The position numbers and the translations under genes were made by a program. The notes beneath the pieces are model-generated. The model was not told where the DNA came from. It saw only the letters and a program-made list of their open reading frames with translations, and made no database searches. A stretch of 64,000 bases of DNA from Ulva prolifera. Taxonomy: Eukaryota; Chlorophyta; Ulvophyceae; Ulvales; Ulvaceae. Positions 57,487 through 64,000 of this stretch are shown here, piece by piece; the first letter of the stretch is position 1; each line of letters opens with the position of its first letter. Where the stretch lies: positions 6,124,522 through 6,188,521 of the forward strand of contig CM041202.1 in assembly GCA_023078555.1 (NCBI GenBank). Reading direction: 5' to 3'.

Positions 57487-60400
57487 ATGCTTGTGGAGAC
57501 TAGCTTGTGGCAGTTCACATCTCGATCATGTGCAGACAAGCCACTTGAGGCCAACTCATCCAAGGACTGCAGCTCCACGGAGTCAGAAAACGCCACAATC
57601 TCAGACAGACCCCCCGCATCACCTCCTCACGATGCCTGCAATCAGACGCCCGGGCTTGTTAGGCGTACAGCTGAAAGTGCGGAGCGTCCGCGATTGATAA
57701 ACGCAGGCAGCAGTGTAGCATCGAGCACCCCTTTGCCAAAGCAGTCTAATCCACAAGGGACCGACGCGCCCACTGCAGCACCGTTCACGCTGGCGCGTGC
57801 GGCTCAGGCTGCGGGAGTGTGGAACCCACGGGGCTCTGCAGCAGGCCTCAGGCCCTTGCCAAGCCTGGTGTCAGGCACTCATGGCCTGGGGGCGCACCGT
57901 GGCTCTGCTGACGGGGCCCCGGCAGCGACGACAGCTAGCCCGATGGTGATGCCGTTTCTCGGGTCCGGGGATGCGGGGCAGGCCCTCCGCAATGGCGCAG
58001 TTGCCACGAGTAATGCAGACATCGGCGTACAGGATGGCCTGTCACCGGACCCACCATCAGCACCAGGCCCGGTTTCAGCTGCTGCACCTAGTTCCAGCGA
58101 GCCTCCGGGTCACGGCCCGCCAGGAAGTGCCGCTGAGCTGAGACCACTGGCAACAGACGAGCCGGCGAGAGACGCCCATCCGGGTAGCGGGCGACCCGGT
58201 GCCTGGGACGGGCGTAGTGCAGCTGCATCGGCGACTGTGGCCGACGTACCTGCTCCTCAGTGCGATCAGCCTGCTGCACCCTCAGGAGGCGGTGCGGACG
58301 GTCGCAATGGGGCCGTCGCCGGCCGGGCGGGCGGCAGCGCGGAGCAGGATCGGGGGAGCCCCGCCTCTGAAGCCGACGCCGCAGGTGGCCGCCCCGCGCA
58401 CCTGCCCGGGGGCCTGGCAGTCGACGGCAGCGCATACATCAGCGTCGAGGACGCCGCGGAGCTGCGGGCTGCGCTGGAGGGCTGCGCGGCTGTGCCCGAG
58501 GCAGAGAAGGCGCTGCAGCTGGAGCCGGGGGGCGCGTCCGCCGTCATCGAGAAGTGCGCCAGCGGCACGCTGCAGGTCGCTGACCTCATGCAGCTGGTGC
58601 GCCTGCCTCACCGCCGCTGCTGCCCGTTCCTCCTGCATGCATGAACTGCCCCTTGCTGCAGCCTGCTGCCGGCAGCGTCTCCTGGGGCTCGCATGAGGCT
58701 CGCTCTGCCTCAGAGCAGCTTGAATCCGAGGACGGAGCATCATCACGCCGTGTGACGAGACGAGGGCAGAGTCTCGCATGTAGTGCCGCATATCGCAGTT
58801 GAACTTGCGATGTCCCCCTGCGCTGTTGGCGAAGATCCTCTAGCATCACTGCTGCTGCCAGCATGCAGTTGACCTATGTCATCACATGTGCTCATGTGGC
58901 GCCACCCACGTGCAGGTGCCCTGGACACGGCCTCCCGGCCACCCAGACCGAAGCCAACCCACTGAAGGGGATGGGAGCGACCGGGCCGATGAAGCTGGCG
59001 CAACACGCACCGAGCAGCTGGAAACCACCGCTGCCCTTGCCAACGGTTCGCCAGACGGGGCACCAGAGCAGCCGCCGCGACCGCAGGGAGTGGCAGACAG
59101 CAGCACGCTGGCCGCCGCTGCAGCAGCGGTGGACGGCGCGGCGGCGGTGAAGGCCTCCACCAAGATGTCGACTGCAGAGGAGGTGGCGCAGGAGGTGGAA
59201 TTCCGCGCGCGGTCCCTCTTCATGCAGCTCTCCGACTGCGGGGCGCTCCCGCGGGTGCCGCTGCAGCGCACCGCGACACCGATCGTGCCCGTCCCCGCAC
59301 CTGGCACGCGTGGAGGCCGATGGCCAAAGCTGGTCAGGCATCCGAGCTCCGCATCAGACAAGCCTCCCGTCGTCGGCCATGCGGTGCGACCTTTATGATT
59401 CTCTTTCGGATGCATGGCTGCATTGGGCCGCTGGGCCTGGTCCAGATTCGTTCCAAGTGAGCGTGTTTGCTCGACGTGATTGTTGGATGCCGTCTCAGTC
59501 ACGGCAGGCCGTCACTTCATGCGACCTTGCGGTGGGAACAGTTGAGTCTCGCTGGCATCGGCATTCGAGAGTGTACGCACCTCCGCAGTGCCCGGTGGGA
59601 ACAGCCCTGCAGCGGTGAGGCCTCATGCATCGTGGTGCCCATCACGGCACACAGCAGACACTCGACTACTGTCTTCAGGTCCCTTGGGGTCATACGCCCA
59701 ATTCCTTGATAAATATATGCTGCACTGCTTCTTCACACGTGGCCAAAAATGTGCATTTGGCAGATGACTGTTTCCCGCACAGGCCTCGAGTTCAGAAAAT
59801 CGATACGATGGCGTCTGGGACAATGGCAACATACCTTGCAGCAGGGCTGATGCGTAGCATGTGAGGTGCAGGTGCCTGTGCTGTACCCTGACCGCAGCGG
59901 CGGGGGCTTGAAGTCACAGCCCAGCCTCCTTAACCACCAGTCAGCGCTCTTCAACAATCCCTTCAGCAAGACCCGACCCCTATTTCCGTCCCGGCCAAAG
60001 TCTGAGGCACCGGCCCAAGCATCTGGTGCAACACCTGCAGTCGACCCTCAGGCACAGCACCTGCGAAGGCAATCGTCCGCTGAGCGGCCCGTGTTGCAGC
60101 CTTCGGACAGCGTCGGGCTGCAGCGTACTACCACAGCAGGTGCAACGTCGCTGCAAGACCGTCCTGTGAAACTTGCCAGGCAAACCTCACACCGCAAGGT
60201 TGGTGCTTGCAGCGTGGAGGTGCAGGGGGCGGGTGAGCGGGAGCCATCAGCCGCTCGCCCACCTCCGCCTCTGCCGCCTCGGCACCGTGCGGAGGTGTAC
60301 CTTGCTTTGGTGGGGCAGGTGGCCGTGGTGGCGGACGGCGGGGAGGTCGCGATGTGGTGTCGTAGCTTGCGGTACGCCAAGAGCGTGCTGGCTCGAGCAT

Positions 60401-60513
60401 TGTTTCGCAAAGCGCTAGAGCTGTATGAATGCGGCACTCGACCGCATCACTTGCAGCCGCTGTTGCGGTTACAACACACAAAGCACCAAGCTGTGATGGC
60501 TGACCCGGGTTGA
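57487..60513 (+). CDS. Unidentified low-complexity protein
   Basis: Three exons join in phase 0: 57487-58596 (ends CAGCTG|GTGCGC), 58916-59284 (after CACGTGCAG; ends ATC|GTGCCC) and 59872-60513 (after GAGGTGCAG), 706 residues. Most is Ala/Pro/Gly/Ser-rich and predicted disordered. Three islands look ordered: near residues 315-370 (ISVEDAAELRAALEGC… IEKCASGTLQVADLMQL), around 440-475 (TAEEVAQEVEFRARSLFMQL) and the C-terminal 75 residues (HRAEVYLALVGQVAVVADGG… YAKSVLARALFRKALELYEC). No domain is recognised. The donor of exon 2 is the least certain boundary; a downstream GTGGAG and a GC site lie within 25 bp. The start ATG follows an in-frame stop by two codons, but a 5' exon spliced to about 57537 is an alternative. 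TGTAA lies 145 bp after the stop. Confidence 0.55.
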
Positions 60514-63166
60514 AGGAAGGGGCTGGCGAGGGTTGTCCCAGCCTCACAGGTGCTGACACCTGAATATTGGATCTGATTTTGCGAGTCCATTTGGTTGCTG
60601 AAGTGGTTGTGATGTCGAGCGCTGAGCATTTTTGTGTAGTAAGATCGGTGAACGCAATGTAATGATCTTGCCATGTTGTCTTGATCGGTGGCAATTCGTG
60701 TGGAAGGTAATGGATGCGTAGACATCTTCCACGGTGTCACTCACCCCTGCTGATCATCTCAAAGCCTTGGCACACGTGCAATCGCCGTGAAAATGGTCCC
60801 ACTCTGGCATGCCCCGAGAGCCCCCAGAAGCTATGAATGATACAGAATGTTGTCACTGTATCATACACCATGCAGTATGATGAATGACACAGCATGATGT
60901 GTTCTGATACATGCCTCCGGGTGTGTGCATGTACTGTAACTAGCGCATGTGTGGGGGGTGTGTGTGCACGGGCAGCCTTGGGCTATGGTGAGGGATGATC
61001 ATGTCGGTCAGCGCCCGGGACTAGCACGTCTTGGAGCAGGTAGCGTAGCACACCCACCTGGCAGTTTGTGGCGTGCACAAAGCTCAGTGCATTCCAACAT
61101 GATGGCTTGCATGCATACTATGGGCATTGAGTGGCACATCGTTGAAGCTGGTGGGCGGCTTCAGGGTCAAGGCCCCAGCAACAACATGCAGATTGTGTGG
61201 AAGCGCTGTTGTGGATCCTATGCACGACCTCCTCAAATGTAACTCACGTCTGCCCTTGTGACATCTACCACATCTGACGTGCCTTTGCTCTGAAGTGTTC
61301 CACGCCATTATTTCTGGTTCATGTGACTTCCAGGATCTATACAAACCACCTTGTAATCAATTTGGCACAGCATGCCTCAGTTGCGTACACATCTTACTCT
61401 CCGATCGTTTTCTGCTATCTCTCAAGCAAGGCATCAAGTTCTCACCAAACCCCAACACATGGTGCAGGTGTTGCCCGCTCAGTACTCATGGAAGCTGTTA
61501 CCCTAGAGTTCTTCACAGCACATGCCATGTGACAATCATCATGCATGACGTCTCCGTACTTGACCACGAATTTTCAAACCAGACAGCTGGGCGAGTGTTT
61601 CTGGTCAAGCTGTGCAGTGTGATAGCCTGACTGTCGCCTGACATGGCCACATGCACTCCCGGTCTCAGCGCATGATGCTGCTCACAGGCATACAATCTGC
61701 GCCTTTACACATTGGAGTGATTTACGCGTACTGCCATGGTTGTCATGTGTCTGTGTGGCCGGACTTCAGTTACCTGAGCGCCCCACACACATCGTCTCAG
61801 CTGCACAACAGTCGTATGGGCCCTTCTCTGCTACGATACTGAAGACCTGTGTGAGGCGCTTCCTTGCAGCATAATAATCGATACCCTCCTAGACGTGGAG
61901 TGCCTTCGATGTTTCGACCAGCAGAGGTTCATATGAAGGGATCAAGGCCAGGTGTGCGTGCATGCAGCGCTGCATGCCACGCCGAGCATTGTCACCGCAG
62001 TTTGCGGCATTTTCCATCTCAAATTAGCAGATAAGCGGCCATGACACACTAGCGTACAACTTCATACTCCAATAGCAGCCATCTAGCTTGGACCACCGCC
62101 GCGGACGTCTCTTGCAATTGGTGCATGTTCACGCAAGGCTGCAGACCATTCGGAAAGGAGACGGCAAGTGCGGAACCCCGACTACGATGTAGATTTGTTC
62201 TTTGAAATGTTTCTGAGACGTTGATAGTCCCCGACTATCGCAGGAGTGCCACCGTTTTGCATGCCCATTCGCTCTCCGCACACAGGCCTAGGTCAGACTT
62301 GCTACTTGCGTGCGCGTCGGAGCGGTCAGGAGCTGTAGCTACTAGGAAAGCCTTCGCAGCTCGAGAACAAAATGAGCAATACAGATGCCGCTTTGTTGTA
62401 TATTAGCTAAGAAGAGGGCCGTTACGTGCGTGGGTCGACCGAATCCAGCACCGGTCCGCTTAGCGGCCTCCGCTATGCCGTGCTGCCTTCTTGAGTATTG
62501 CGCGTCGGCCGAGCAGCATCTGCAAAATGTATAGAGGTGTTTAGCATATCTCATCATTGGTTGGCCGTCCATGGGTGATCCGGATGGCACGATCGGTGTA
62601 CACGGGCCTGGTGCTGATCAGTTGGTGATGCATTACACTTCTGCTACATCTACCTTGCCCCCACGCGCTATTCATCACTCCAGAGCGCTTCCAAAACCAC
62701 GACATGTGCTGTACATCAGCTCGAGCTCTCAGCGTACAGTTGATAGGAATTGCGAATAATGAGCACACGAATGGGCATCTACGCTTGTGCACGTGTGTAT
62801 ATCGACGTCGCTGCGGTTCATAGCAACGAGGTCGTGGCTGCGCCGGTTCGCCTGCAGCTGTTGGCGCAGCATGCTGTTCGGATGCTCGAGACTCTCGACC
62901 GACGAATCATCGGCGACTGCGTACGCCGAGCACATGCATGCTGTCTCTGGCACACCAATCTCACTGTCCACCAGTCGTCACCACGCCATCATCGTACTGC
63001 ACGAGTCGAGAATTTCAGCATGACTCCAAGGCACTGGTGGCACGTTGCAGCAACATCGTACATGCGTTTGCATGCTTTGCGGCATCGTGCACATTTGTGA
63101 AGAAGCCAAATTGCACATGATCGTGGCACGCCAGACATGCATGCATGCACTTAATGAAGTGTGCAG
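60514..63166. other. Unassigned stretch
   Basis: Contains the 3' UTR of the previous gene (TGTAA at 60658-60662). The plus-strand frame 62800-62920 (VRLQLLAQHAVRMLETLDRR…, followed by a GTACGC site) could be an exon of the gene at the right edge, but phase does not fit the next exon found. Otherwise nothing is supported. Confidence 0.3.
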
Positions 63167-63796
63167 GCCTACCGGTAGATACTCCTCACCGCGGCTGTCG
63201 ATGTCTGGCAGCACTGCACTTCGGCTGCCAGCAGCGCAACCCTTGCCACCAAAGGATGAGCCCAATACTGGCTTCATAAAGGAGGAGCCAGCACCAGATC
63301 TAGACACGGAGCTGCCGCGGGCCGCTGCAAATGGGCCAGAGGAAGTGCGGCCTGAGCGTCGCGGAGACGTATATGCAATCAGGGATCACCTAGTCGGCAT
63401 TGTAGGTGCGGCCATGTACTGTACTTTGCAGCAAGGCGCACGTGCGCTGGCGGACGTCGTTGCAGCTATAGTATATATATAAACTCTGTAACTAGTGACG
63501 TACATGTAGTGCACTGTATGGCATCGGTCTTTGTGTCAGCCCAAATATGTGCATGACGTCAATGTAGATATCTGGTCAACTGAGCTCGAGCATGAAGCTG
63601 CTATATGTCACATTTTCTTGTTTCAGGTGCTTTGTTTGTTGTCATTATGCTGCTCTTCTGGCAGCTGACCAGCGGGGCTGCAAAGCTGCATGCATGCAAG
63701 TCCCAGAATGAAGAGCTTAAAGCAACTGCCCAAGCGTGCAGCACAGTGTGCAAAGGACCGGTGCCACTGCAAGACGATACAGCAGCAGATCTGCAG
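63167..63796 (+). CDS. Unidentified single-pass membrane protein, incomplete at the window edge
   Basis: Exon 63167-63405 (after GTGTGCAG; ends GTAG|GTGCGG, phase 1) joins exon 63627-63796 (after TTGTTTCAG; ends CTGCAG|GTGTGG, phase 0). The joined protein is Pro/Glu-rich (DEPNTGFIKEEPAPDLDTEL), then at the junction forms a clear membrane segment (HLVGIVGALFVVIMLLFWQL), then a short polar helix (CKSQNEELKATAQACS). If the last donor is used the gene runs past 64000; if not, the frame ends at 63916. Upstream exons are unresolved; an in-frame ATG (MSGSTALRLP…) in the first exon could be the start. A tail-anchored or single-pass protein of endomembranes is possible; no family recognised. Confidence 0.45.
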
Positions 63797-64000
63797 GTGT
63801 GGGTGGCGACAGAAGTCATGAGACCAACCTGCCTGCGTGTATATCATGTGCGACTGGATGTAGCTTATGTGCGCGCGGGCATCAACTTTGGGCCCCTGCT
63901 AGCCACTAAACACTGACAGACCAGCCTCATGTGTGTATGGAGCCACATGTGCAGCGCTTTTGATCAGCCGATTGCGTTGTATTGATCAAATGCGCACTTG

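Noticed and set aside
1-64000. tRNA, rRNA, CRISPR and riboswitch signals
   Set aside because: Reading both strands, I found no tRNA-like TPsiC arm in a plausible cloverleaf, no rRNA core sequence and no regularly spaced repeat array. A tRNAscan and Rfam scan would settle it.

Overview
This is a nuclear, intron-rich eukaryotic window, most likely from a green alga (Chlorophyta). The evidence is GC-rich exons set in less GC-rich introns and spacers, 5' splice sites dominated by GTGCG(C/G/T/A) with TGCAG 3' splice sites, TGTAA motifs 45-165 bp after several stop codons (the chlorophyte poly(A) signal), and plant/algal-type products. There are no operons. Every gene was rebuilt exon by exon by matching splice sites and codon phase, because single open frames show only pieces.

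Layout. 2-4.4 kb: an unidentified Pro/Arg/Gly-rich protein gene (+). 6.6-7.5 kb: a small unidentified gene (-), head to head with a 5-exon organellar RimM-type 16S rRNA maturation factor (+, 7.6-10.8 kb) that carries a minisatellite in one intron and a basic C-terminal tail. 11.4-12.6 kb: an AT-rich, transposon-like repeat island. 13.6-24.0 kb (-): the dominant gene, a 13-exon, about 1,935-residue voltage-gated K+ channel with cyclic-nucleotide-binding-like domain, ankyrin repeats and a long disordered tail. 24-30.7 kb: mostly unassigned, with tandem repeats and a few weak exon candidates. 30.8-34.6 kb (-): a 717-residue bZIP transcription factor whose basic region and zipper lie on different exons. 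37.1-37.8 kb (-): a short coiled-coil protein. 39.5-44.3 kb (-): SART1/Snu66, a U4/U6.U5 tri-snRNP splicing protein (5' end not found). 45.8-47.8 kb (-): mitochondrial porin VDAC in 7 exons. 48.5-48.9 kb (-): unidentified exons. 49.5-51.9 kb (-): a CDK-like kinase with an N-terminal helical extension. 52-57 kb: unassigned, with an inverted 73-bp duplication. 57.5-60.5 kb (+): a 706-residue unidentified low-complexity protein. 63.2 kb to the right edge (+): an unidentified single-pass membrane protein, probably continuing outside the window.

The genes do not form a pathway; they are ordinary neighbours (transport, transcription, splicing, organelle translation, cell cycle). The most unusual features are the architecture of the K+ channel, three independent GC-AG introns that share the same CAG|GCAC donor, a dispersed degenerate repeat family, and a base-composition switch between GC-rich genes (long exons, GTGCGC donors) and AT-richer genes (short exons, GTATGT-like donors). 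No tRNA, rRNA, CRISPR array or prokaryotic feature was seen.
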